Part shown: piece after piece, positions 1 through 5,671 of the stretch
How positions within the stretch are numbered: the stretch's first letter is position 1
Layout of the letters: the number at the start of each line of letters is the position of its first letter
Source: Desulfobulbaceae bacterium
Lineage (GTDB): Bacteria > Desulfobacterota > Desulfobulbia > Desulfobulbales > SURF-16
Direction: 5' to 3'
Length of the DNA stretch: 5,671 nt
Assembly (NCBI GenBank): GCA_024763115.1
Contig: JANTGB010000169.1
Span: 1-5,671 of the forward strand
The notes under the pieces: generated by a model
Seen by the model: the letters and a program-made list of their open reading frames with translations, nothing else
Databases searched by the model: none
Told to the model about the DNA's origin: nothing
Position numbers and translations under genes: made by a program

Positions 1-108
1 GTAAGTGTTTACCAGTGCCTTAGATTCGTTCGTTTGGGACTTCGAAGCATACTTGTGCTATTCGAGAAGGCCCAAACGGGCGAAGATGAGGTGCTGGCGA
101 ACGCTTAC
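1..108. repeat. Family 1 palindromic repeat, copy A
   Basis: This is a long imperfect inverted repeat. The left arm (1-38, starting gtaagtgtttaccagtgcc) pairs with the right arm (71-108, ending ctggcgaacgcttac). By hand count about 28 of 38 positions match, and most differences are transitions. The centre holds agcatacttgtgct, whose agca/tgct ends can form an apical stem. A second copy in opposite orientation lies at 1849-1997. The two share both arms and a central gaatagcac(a/c)agtatgct core when one is reverse-complemented. Copy A lacks roughly 40 bp of inner stem present in the other copy. The left boundary is the window edge, so the element may extend further. It encodes nothing recognisable. 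It could be a MITE-like or REP-like dispersed repeat; no target-site duplication can be checked. Confidence 0.8.
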
Positions 109-210
109 GGTTCAGCGTATTAGTTATATGTCGGCAGGACTGATTGCAGACAGGTAAGCGACCGTATGAGACTCCGGATCCTGCGTCTTGGTGAGTAGTT
201 ATATGATTTT
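109..210. repeat. Mosaic of family 2 repeat fragments
   Basis: Two fragments of family 2 are recognisable directly after copy A. The first (about 109-152) contains cagcgtattagttatatg and matches the core of the copies at 2150-2190 and 5418-5455. The second (about 153-205) starts gtaagcgaccg, continues gagactccgg and ends agtagttatatg. It matches the left arm plus core of the 2081-2238 copy with internal deletions. Neither fragment has both arms of a full element, so this reads as a degraded or recombined junction of repeats. No gene is visible here. Confidence 0.6.
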
Positions 211-235
211 TTGAGGATGACTCATTTTATGTCTG

Positions 236-258
236 CTTTTCAACAGAATGCTGAAAAG
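236..258. promoter_or_regulatory. Inverted repeat in 5' region of the TPR gene
   Basis: The dyad has perfect 7-bp arms, cttttca and tgaaaag. After one mismatch it extends inwards by two more pairs, leaving a loop of about three bases. It lies 42 bp before the start codon of the downstream TPR gene. It could be an operator or a small hairpin in the leader. No convincing -35/-10 pair was found around it: a TATCAT string at 267-272 lacks a suitably spaced -35. The function is therefore open. Confidence 0.35.
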
Positions 259-300
259 TGATTTCTTATCATCTCATCTTAACTGATTAAGGAGCGTCCT

Positions 301-1809
301 ATGAATGACAGAAAAGATTCCCTCATAAATTCGATTTTTTTTCATAAACTACTCAAAGCCTCAGTCAAAATCACTCACTGTATCGGACCGATTCTGGAAG
401 AGATTGTTTTTGACCTCTTTGAAGAGGAAGTGGCTGAAGCCGAAATTGAAAAATTTTATTCCGCCCTGGAGCGGATTTCGCAAAATAATGCAGATCAAAT
501 GATGACGCAAAATGAAATTCGGCTGATGAAACAAATGGCCTGCCTGCCGCCGGGATACCACGCCTATGATGACTTGCGGGATTGGATAAATCCTGAGCAG
601 GATGGGAAATTCTCTAAAACACTGGGTAAACTGGCGGCTCAAGGGTGGTTGTCGGAAAATAAAGAAACAAATCAATATAAAATGCATCTTATTGTTGCCG
701 ATGTTATCGCACTGAAATTGTCCATATCTCTTGACGATGTCAGCACTCTGATTCAGACCTTTATAGAAAAACTCTTTGTTGATCAAAATAAAAAAAATCC
801 TGTTGATAAATTTACATGGGTTCCATTTGCCTGGATTCTCTTGTCCCGTTTTTCCAGAGAAGATTCTGCTGAAATTGCCCTTTTGCAAAATAATCTGGCA
901 ATGGTACTTAAAAATCTGGGTAACTATGAGGAAGCCAAAGTCCTGCTTGAAAAGGCCATGGTTTATGATGAGAAGAACTTCGGCAAAGATCATCCTGTAA
1001 CAGCGGTGAGGTATTCTAAACTGGCAATGGTGCTTAAAGATTTAGGTGATTATGAGACCGCCGTAACCCTGCTTGAAAAAGCAATGATTTCTATTGAGAA
1101 AAAATTCGGCAAAGACCATCCAGCAACGGCGGTGAGGTATTCTAAACTGGCAACGGTGCTTAAAGATTTAGGTGATTATGAGACCGCTGGAACCCTGCTT
1201 GAAAAAGCAATGGCTTCTAATGAGAAAAATTTTGCTGAAGACCAGCCCGCCACAGCAGTGAGGTATTCCAATCAGGCAACCGTGTTTAAAGGCTTCGGTG
1301 ATTATGAGACCGCCAGAACCCTGCTTGAAAGAGCCACAATTTCCGATGAGAAAAATTTCGACAAAAATCATCCGACCACGGCGGTGAGGTATTCGAATCT
1401 GGCAACCGTGTTTAAAGACTTAGGTGATTATGAGACCGCCAGAACCCTGCTTGAAAAAGCTGTCATTTCCGATGAGAAAAATTTCGGCAAAGATCATCCA
1501 AACACGGCAGTGAGTTACTCCAATCTGGCAATGGTGCTTCAAGACTCAGGTGATTATGAGACCGCCGGAACCCTGCTTGAAAGGGCTATCATTTGTGATG
1601 AGAAAAATTTCGGCAAGGATCATCCAAACACGGCAGTAAATTATTCTAATCTGGCAACCGTGCTTAAAGATATGGGTGATTATAAGGGGGCTTTGCAATT
1701 ATCGCAAAAAGCTCTGATTGTTTTTAATAAAGTATTGCCGGCATGCCATCCATATATTGCCATAGTAAAGGAAAATAATGAGCATCTAAAAAAGACATTC
1801 GTATTATAG
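301..1809 (+). CDS. Winged-helix plus kinesin-light-chain-type TPR protein (STAND-like, no NTPase domain)
   Basis: This is a cytoplasmic-looking 502-residue protein with no signal peptide or membrane segment. Residues 1-65 are a helical N-terminus that I cannot assign. Residues about 70-145 resemble the winged-helix region that follows the NTPase in STAND/NB-ARC proteins (LMKQMACLPPG, GKLAAQGWLSE, YKMHLIVADVI). Residues about 146-190 form a linker. Residues 191-484 are seven 42-residue TPR units with the pattern TAVRYSNLATVLKDLGDYETA followed by LLEKA and EKNFGKDHP, as in TPR_10/TPR_12 repeats. A partial eighth unit ends the protein. TPRs of this kind bind proteins or peptides. The usual P-loop (GxxxxGK) and Walker B are absent, so this may be a truncated STAND protein or a stand-alone scaffold. 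The start is supported by TAAGGAG at 288-294, six bases before ATG. The gene looks more AT-rich than guaBA. Its partner and pathway are unknown. Confidence 0.9.
   Translation: MNDRKDSLINSIFFHKLLKASVKITHCIGPILEEIVFDLFEEEVAEAEIEKFYSALERISQNNADQMMTQNEIRLMKQMACLPPGYHAYDDLRDWINPEQDGKFSKTLGKLAAQGWLSENKETNQYKMHLIVADVIALKLSISLDDVSTLIQTFIEKLFVDQNKKNPVDKFTWVPFAWILLSRFSREDSAEIALLQNNLAMVLKNLGNYEEAKVLLEKAMVYDEKNFGKDHPVTAVRYSKLAMVLKDLGDYETAVTLLEKAMISIEKKFGKDHPATAVRYSKLATVLKDLGDYETAGTLLEKAMASNEKNFAEDQPATAVRYSNQATVFKGFGDYETARTLLERATISDEKNFDKNHPTTAVRYSNLATVFKDLGDYETARTLLEKAVISDEKNFGKDHPNTAVSYSNLAMVLQDSGDYETAGTLLERAIICDEKNFGKDHPNTAVNYSNLATVLKDMGDYKGALQLSQKALIVFNKVLPACHPYIAIVKENNEHLKKTFVL
871..1752 (+). repeat. 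Seven tandem 126-bp coding repeats (TPR units)
   Basis: Units begin at 871, 997, 1123, 1249, 1375, 1501 and 1627, each 126 bp (42 codons) with no frame slip. Units 2 to 6 share nearly unchanged DNA such as ggtgattatgagaccgc followed by aaccctgcttgaaa, including synonymous positions. Units 1 and 7 are more diverged. That pattern fits recent unit duplication or gene conversion in the middle of the array. The copy number is therefore likely to vary between strains. Confidence 0.92.
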
Positions 1810-1848
1810 AGATCTTGTAACTATTCAGGAGGAGCGATTAACTTTCAT

Positions 1849-1997
1849 GTAAGCGTTCACCAGCATCTCATCTTTGCCCATTTCGGAGTCTACGCTTACC
1901 TGCCTGCTTGAATAGCACCAGTATGCTGCGCAGGCACAGGTAAGCGAAGAACGAGAGATTCCGAATGAACAAATCTATGGCACTGGTAAACGCTTAG
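1849..1997. repeat. Family 1 palindromic repeat, copy B (inverted relative to copy A)
   Basis: This is a 149-bp imperfect palindrome. The left arm begins gtaagcgttcaccagcatct and the right arm ends ggcactggtaaacgcttag. Nested inside is a perfect 10-bp stem, cgcttacctg (1893-1902) with caggtaagcg (1937-1946), extended by cctgc/gcagg. The apex contains gaatagcaccagtatgct, shared with copy A. Its right arm matches the left arm of copy A (about 31 of 38 by hand count), so the copies are in opposite orientation on either side of the TPR gene. It begins 39 bp after that gene's stop codon. It is not followed by a T-run, so it is not a standard intrinsic terminator, although a transcript could fold here. 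Confidence 0.82.
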
Positions 1998-2019
1998 AGA
2001 CTTAAATATTGCAAAGATT

Positions 2020-2040
2020 TTCACCCTGGTGAACGGTTAC
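2020..2040. repeat. Short palindrome and isolated repeat arm
   Basis: The string ttcaccctggtgaa (2020-2033) is a perfect palindrome with six-base arms and a two-base centre. The adjoining ggtgaacggttac (2028-2040) resembles the outer arms of the neighbouring repeats (ggtgaacgcttac-like). It may be a leftover arm of an eroded element or the true outer end of the repeat that follows. Confidence 0.4.
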
Positions 2041-2049
2041 ACTTTCATA

Positions 2050-2238
2050 AACCATTGTGTTTGTATGACACCACTTCGATGTTACTTACAGGGTACCGGT
2101 AAGTGACCGGCAAGAGACTCCGGGAGATTTTTGCGATCAGGCCGGCGCGGCGTATTAGTCATATGTAAGCCGGACCGATTATGGACAGGTAGATGAGCTT
2201 GCGAGATTACCAGTCTGTATGCCCTTTGAGCGGTTACC
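2050..2238. repeat. Family 2 palindromic repeat, copy C
   Basis: The core element spans about 2081-2238. Its arms are gttacttacagggta and gccctttgagcggttac. The core gcgtattagtcatatg is flanked by ccgg-containing stems (gatcaggccgg with ccggaccgatt). It aligns with copy D at 5349-5482 along its whole length, through cagggt, ggtaag-gacc, ctccgggagattt and the core. It carries about 30 extra bases at roughly 2186-2215. Similarity also continues to the left (ccattgtgtttgta here, cactgtatttgta before copy D), so the true unit may start near 2050. It lies ten bases beyond the guaA stop codon. No T-run follows it on the minus strand, so any effect on guaA mRNA ends is conjecture. Confidence 0.78.
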
Positions 2239-2247
2239 GGCAGAGAT

Positions 2248-3798
2248 CTATTCCCACTCAATGGTGCTCGGAGGCTTTGAGGAAATATCAAAAACAACCC
2301 GGTTGACTCCCCGCACCTCGTTGATTATCCGGTTGGAAATTCGGCCCAGCAGATCATAGGGCAGCTTTGACCAGTCAGCAGTCATGGCATCAACGCTGTC
2401 AACCGAACGTAGGGCAATAACATTTTCATAGGTACGTTCATCTCCCATGACCCCGACAGTCTGAATGGGCAGCAATACGGCAAAAGACTGCCATACCTTG
2501 CGGTAGTAGCCGGATGACTTCATCTCTTCAAGGACAATTACATCAGCCTTACGTAAAATATGAAGCCGCTCACCGGTAATCTCGCCCATAATTCTGATTC
2601 CCAGGCCGGGGCCGGGAAAAGGCTGCCTGAAAATCGCCTCTTCGGGCAGCCCCAGTTCCAGCCCCAGTTCCCGCACCTCGTCCTTGAACAGCTCACGCAA
2701 CGGTTCAATCAGATCAAGCTTCATAACTTCGGGCAGGCCGCCGACATTATGATGAGATTTTATCACTGCCCCGCCCCGAAATGAAACTGATTCTATAACA
2801 TCGGGATAAAGAGTGCCCTGGGCCAGGTATTTGACGTCACCCAGCTTGCCGGCTTCCTGTTCAAAGATATTAATAAAACCATGCCCGATTATTTTTCGTT
2901 TTTTCTCAGGGTCAATAACCCCGGCCAGCCTTTCGAGAAAATAACTCTCAGCGTCAATATCAATAACCTTAAGATGACTCTTTTCCCGGAAAAACTGAAG
3001 AATACTTTCCGACTCCCCGGTTCGCATCAGGCCGTTATTAACATATATACAGGTAAGCTGATCACCTATAGCTCTATGCACCAGGGCTGCGGTAACCGAT
3101 GAATCAACTCCGCCGGATAAGGCGCATATTGCCTGGTCTTTGCCGACCTTTTCCCGGATGGCGGCTACCGTGGTTTCAATAAAGGAATGCATTGTCCACA
3201 CGGGCCGGCAGTTGCACATGCCGAAAATAAAATTACGTAAAACATCGGCACCGATAATGGTATGGGCCACCTCAGGATGAAACTGTACTCCGACAAAAGG
3301 TTTCTCCTTATGGCGGATAGCAGCAAAGGGAGAATGCTCACTTTGGGCTGAAACCATAAAATCAGGGGGAAGATTTTCGATCCTGTCGCCATGACTCATC
3401 CAGACCTGGTAACGTCTACTGCCGGTTTCCAGACCGGCAAACAGGCCGCCCCGATTAACTATTTCCAGCTCAGCCTTGCCGAATTCTCTTTTTTCCGCCC
3501 GCTCCACCAGGCCGTCAAGCTGCCGGGTCATGAGCTGAGCCCCATAACAGATGCCCAGGACCGGGATATCAAGGGCAAAAATGCCTGGGTCGCTAACCGG
3601 GGCGTCATCGTCATACACACTGGCCGGGCCACCTGACATGACAATGCCCATGGGCCCCATCTTAATTATTTTATCCAGCTCCATGGTATAGGGATGGATT
3701 TCACAATAAACTTTCTGTTCCCTGATCCGCCGGGCAATAAGCTGGGTGGTCTGGGAGCCGAAATCGAGAATTAATATTTTTTCCTGTTGCAGATTCAT
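2248..3798 (-). CDS. guaA: GMP synthase (glutamine-hydrolysing)
   Basis: The enzyme converts XMP, ATP and glutamine to GMP, AMP, pyrophosphate and glutamate, the last step of GMP synthesis in the cytoplasm. The 516-residue length fits the family (about 510-525). Residues 1-195 are a class I glutamine amidotransferase domain with SGGPASVY (55-62), the catalytic cysteine in LGICYG (C84), and H174 and E176 in VQFHPEV. Residues about 200-390 are the ATP pyrophosphatase domain with the P-loop SGGVDSS (228-234) and the IKSHHNVGGLPE segment. The C-terminal part is the dimerisation domain, containing RQPFPGPGLGIR and ending in the family-typical TIEWE. It follows guaB by 33 bp on the same strand, so co-transcription is likely. 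The ribosome site is weak (purine-rich gagaagaaagag just before ATG), which would fit translation within an operon. All key residues are intact. The TAG stop lies next to a palindromic repeat. Confidence 0.98.
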   Translation of the reverse strand: MNLQQEKILILDFGSQTTQLIARRIREQKVYCEIHPYTMELDKIIKMGPMGIVMSGGPASVYDDDAPVSDPGIFALDIPVLGICYGAQLMTRQLDGLVERAEKREFGKAELEIVNRGGLFAGLETGSRRYQVWMSHGDRIENLPPDFMVSAQSEHSPFAAIRHKEKPFVGVQFHPEVAHTIIGADVLRNFIFGMCNCRPVWTMHSFIETTVAAIREKVGKDQAICALSGGVDSSVTAALVHRAIGDQLTCIYVNNGLMRTGESESILQFFREKSHLKVIDIDAESYFLERLAGVIDPEKKRKIIGHGFINIFEQEAGKLGDVKYLAQGTLYPDVIESVSFRGGAVIKSHHNVGGLPEVMKLDLIEPLRELFKDEVRELGLELGLPEEAIFRQPFPGPGLGIRIMGEITGERLHILRKADVIVLEEMKSSGYYRKVWQSFAVLLPIQTVGVMGDERTYENVIALRSVDSVDAMTADWSKLPYDLLGRISNRIINEVRGVNRVVFDISSKPPSTIEWE

Positions 3799-3831
3799 TT
3801 CTCTTTCTTCTCAGTTCTGAAGTTAAGGCAT

Positions 3832-5292
3832 TTAGCCTAAGCGATAATTGGGCGCTTCCTTGGTGATAATTACGTCATGAACATGACTTTCCTTAAGTCC
3901 TGCCGGACTTATCCTGACAAATCTGGCCTTTTGTCGCAGTTCTTCAATATTAGCCGCGCCAAGATACCCCATGCCGGAGCGCAGGCCGCCGATTAACTGG
4001 TAAACAATAGCTGATAGCGGCCCCCGATAAGGGACCTTGCCTTCAATGCCTTCAGGAACCAGCTTGGCCGCACTGTCAATATCTTCCTGGAAATAGCGGT
4101 CACTACTGCCTTTTTTCATGGCTCCCAGGGAACCCATGCCCCGATATCCTTTATATGTCCGGCCCTGGTAAAGAAAGGTCTCACCCGGAGTTTCGTCAGT
4201 GCCGGCAAACAGGCCACCAACCATCACCGCATGGGCGCCGATGCCGATGGCCTTGGAAATATCACCGGAATGCTTAATCCCACCATCCGCCAGGATGGGG
4301 ATATCATGCTTTGCCGCCGCCATGGCGCAGTTATGAATAGCAGTCATCTGCGGCACCCCGACCCCGGCGACAATTCTAGTGGTACAGATGGAACCGGGGC
4401 CGACTCCTACCTTAACGCAATCAGCTCCGGCCTTGATCAAAGCCTCTGTTCCCTCAGGGGTAGCCACATTCCCGGCTATTACCTGCAGGTCGGGAAAAGC
4501 GTCTTTAACCATGCGCAGGGTATTTAAGACATTTTGCGAATGACCATGGGCAGAATCAAGACCTATAACATCAACCTCGGCATTGACCAGCTGCTCCACC
4601 TCACTTAAATTTGAACCAACTCCAATGGCGGCTCCCACCCGTAGACGACCCAGGGTATCCTTGGCGGCATTAGGGTATTTTTTTATTTTCTCCAGATCCT
4701 TGATGGTAATAAGTCCCTGCAGCTGCTCTTTATCATCAACCACCAGCAGTTTTTCTATCCTGTATTCATGGAGCAGGGCCTTGGATTGCTCCAGGGTAAT
4801 TCCCGCCCTGGCAGTCACCAGATTTTTACTGGTCATAACTTCCCTGACCAGCAGATCAAGATCAGAGACAAAACGAAGATCACGATTGGTGACAATTCCC
4901 ACCAGTTTGGCATCACGGAGAACAGGGACACCGGAAATCCGGTAATTGCGCATAATCTTTTTGACATCACCAACCGTCTGGTCTTCAGCAACAGTGATCG
5001 GATCAACAATCATGCCGGACTCTGATTTTTTTACCTTTAAAACCTGGCTGACCTGATCGGTAATTGCCATATTTTTATGGATAATGCCGACCCCCCCCTC
5101 CCTGGCAAGAGCAATGGCGGTTCGATGTTCCGTAACCGTATCCATGGCCGCGCTTACCAGAGGAATATTAAGGGAAATTTTCCGGGTAAGCCTGGTGGCA
5201 AGATTAACTTCGCCGGGCAGCACGGCAGAGGCTGCCGGTACCAGAAGAAGATCATCAAAGGTATAAGCATGTTCTATTTTATCGGATAACAT
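3832..5292 (-). CDS. guaB: Inosine-5'-monophosphate dehydrogenase
   Basis: The enzyme oxidises IMP to XMP with NAD+, the committed step towards guanine nucleotides. The 486-residue length is close to typical bacterial IMPDH. The N-terminus has TFDDLLLVPA and PLVSAAMDTVTEH, the start of the (beta/alpha)8 barrel. Residues about 95-205 are the inserted pair of CBS domains (Bateman module), which bind adenine and guanine nucleotides in many homologues. The barrel resumes with GLDSAHGHS and VIAGNVATPEG. It carries the active-site loop GPGSICTTR with catalytic C303, ILADGGIKHSGD for phosphate binding, YKGYRGMGSL, and the flap with R399-Y400 in SSDRYFQ. All expected catalytic residues are present. 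The start is supported by AGGAG (complement of 5300-5304) seven bases before ATG. It is the first gene of the guaBA pair, and its leader contains a palindromic repeat. Confidence 0.98.
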   Translation of the reverse strand: MLSDKIEHAYTFDDLLLVPAASAVLPGEVNLATRLTRKISLNIPLVSAAMDTVTEHRTAIALAREGGVGIIHKNMAITDQVSQVLKVKKSESGMIVDPITVAEDQTVGDVKKIMRNYRISGVPVLRDAKLVGIVTNRDLRFVSDLDLLVREVMTSKNLVTARAGITLEQSKALLHEYRIEKLLVVDDKEQLQGLITIKDLEKIKKYPNAAKDTLGRLRVGAAIGVGSNLSEVEQLVNAEVDVIGLDSAHGHSQNVLNTLRMVKDAFPDLQVIAGNVATPEGTEALIKAGADCVKVGVGPGSICTTRIVAGVGVPQMTAIHNCAMAAAKHDIPILADGGIKHSGDISKAIGIGAHAVMVGGLFAGTDETPGETFLYQGRTYKGYRGMGSLGAMKKGSSDRYFQEDIDSAAKLVPEGIEGKVPYRGPLSAIVYQLIGGLRSGMGYLGAANIEELRQKARFVRISPAGLKESHVHDVIITKEAPNYRLG

Positions 5293-5317
5293 AGAATATC
5301 TCCTGTACTACTTACGG

Positions 5318-5335
5318 GGCGGCGATTACGTCGCC
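5318..5335. promoter_or_regulatory. Small hairpin in guaB leader
   Basis: The string ggcggcg-atta-cgtcgcc forms a seven-pair stem with one G-T position and a four-base loop. It lies about 25 bp upstream of the guaB start codon. As a minus-strand transcript it would have an A-C mismatch at that position, so it is less stable in the guaB mRNA than in the opposite strand. There is no T-run. A role in guaB translation is possible but unsupported. Confidence 0.3.
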
Positions 5336-5348
5336 AATCACTGTATTT

Positions 5349-5482
5349 GTAACTGTTTACAGGGTGCGGGTAAGCGACCATCGGGATCCTCCGGGAGATT
5401 TTCGCGATTAGTTCGGCGCAGCGTATCAGTTATACGTAAACCGGGCTGATCATGGAAAATACGGCGCCCTGTGAGCAGTTAC
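5349..5482. repeat. Family 2 palindromic repeat, copy D
   Basis: This is a 134-bp imperfect palindrome, the cleanest member of the family. The arms gtaactgtttacagggtgc and gcgccctgtgagcagttac differ at only a few positions, all C/T in type. The core at 5406-5451 is a hairpin with gattagttcgg pairing with ccgggctgatc, topped by cgtat-cagtt-atacg. It lies between the guaB start codon and the upstream promoter candidate, so it is probably transcribed as part of the guaBA leader. It aligns with copy C and, reverse-complemented, with copy E. Confidence 0.82.
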
Positions 5483-5522
5483 TGTCTCCTGTGTAATTAA
5501 CAGGGGGAGGTGAGGCTTGCTG

Positions 5523-5549
5523 ACCCTATCAGTGGATCACCCCTGTCAA
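5523..5549 (-). promoter_or_regulatory. Weak sigma-70-like promoter candidate for guaBA
   Basis: On the minus strand a perfect TTGACA (complement of 5544-5549) is followed after 15 bases by TAGGGT (complement of 5523-5528). TAGGGT keeps only the first two bases and the last T of the -10 consensus. The short spacer and poor -10 make this a guess. If real, the leader would be over 220 bases long and would include copy D. No other TTGACA-type box was seen between guaB and the window end. Confidence 0.28.
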
Positions 5550-5577
5550 TAAATAAAACTGGTAGTTAAATAAAATC

Positions 5578-5671
5578 GTAACTGCTCACAGGGCACCGCA
5601 TATTTCCGCCATCAGCCCGGTTTACGTATGACTAATACGCGGCACCGGTCTGATGACGAAAATCTCCGGCA
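5578..5671. repeat. Family 2 palindromic repeat, copy E (cut by window end)
   Basis: It begins gtaactgctcacagggc and continues with atcagcccggtttacgtatg, actaatacgc and gaaaatctcc, matching the reverse complement of copy D almost throughout. Copies D and E therefore face each other in opposite orientation across the 95-bp spacer 5483-5577. The remainder, including the far arm, lies beyond the window. Confidence 0.78.

Noticed and set aside
361..993. 210-codon open frame on the minus strand inside the TPR gene
   Set aside because: It lies antisense to a well-supported gene, has no recognisable domain, and its composition mirrors the coding strand. It is a shadow frame.
1..1997. attC sites of an integron cassette array
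   Set aside because: The repeats are long imperfect palindromes around a gene, which recalls attC. However, their ends are gtaagcg/cgcttac or gtaactg/cagttac, not the RYYYAAC/GTTRRRY core sites. No integrase is present.
2050..2247. Intrinsic terminator after guaA
   Set aside because: A hairpin is present but no T-run follows on the minus strand, and the structure is a family 2 repeat rather than a compact GC stem.
1810..2247. CRISPR array or direct-repeat array
   Set aside because: The repeated strings are inverted arms of palindromes with irregular spacing, not regular direct repeats with unique spacers.
2082..2297. 71-codon minus-strand open frame overlapping the end of guaA and copy C
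   Set aside because: It is made mostly of repeat sequence plus out-of-frame guaA, with no ribosome site or domain.
4583..4945. 120-codon plus-strand open frame within guaB
   Set aside because: It is fully antisense to the intact IMPDH gene and has a low-complexity serine/arginine-rich translation typical of a shadow frame.
5293..5577. Purine or guanidine-type riboswitch in the guaB leader
   Set aside because: The structured part is a dispersed repeat also found after guaA and at the window edge. I could not see a conserved purine-aptamer junction.

Overview
The window looks like chromosomal DNA from a Gram-negative bacterium. My best guess is a deltaproteobacterium (Desulfobacterota, perhaps Desulfobulbales-like). 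That guess rests on the general look of GuaA and GuaB, the kinesin-light-chain-type TPR protein, and the many palindromic intergenic repeats. No taxonomic marker is present, so it is an inference.

Layout: 1-300 is intergenic and repeat-rich, and carries the 5' region of the first gene. 301-1809 (+) encodes a 502-residue protein with a STAND-type winged-helix segment followed by seven 42-residue TPR units. No P-loop NTPase domain lies between its N-terminal helical segment and the winged helix. 1810-2247 is a convergent intergenic region almost filled by two different palindromic repeats. 2248-3798 (-) is guaA and 3832-5292 (-) is guaB, 33 bp apart and transcribed guaB then guaA. 5293-5671 is the guaBA leader and upstream region, holding two more repeat copies in opposite orientation with a weak promoter candidate between them.

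The two metabolic genes form a complete IMP-to-GMP branch: GuaB oxidises IMP to XMP and GuaA aminates XMP to GMP. Both keep their expected catalytic residues and near-normal family lengths. The TPR gene is not obviously linked to purine metabolism and looks like an accessory gene.

The least ordinary part is the non-coding DNA. Two families of long imperfect palindromes (about 95-190 bp) can be traced by comparing copies within the window. Family 1 has one copy on each side of the TPR gene, in opposite orientation, so the segment 1-1997 ends in inverted repeats. Family 2 has copies just after guaA, inside the guaB leader, at the right window edge, and as fragments before the TPR gene. The families share terminal motifs (GTAAGCG and GAGACTCCG-like strings), which suggests one superfamily of dispersed structured repeats. 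No transposase, integrase, RNA gene or CRISPR array is visible.
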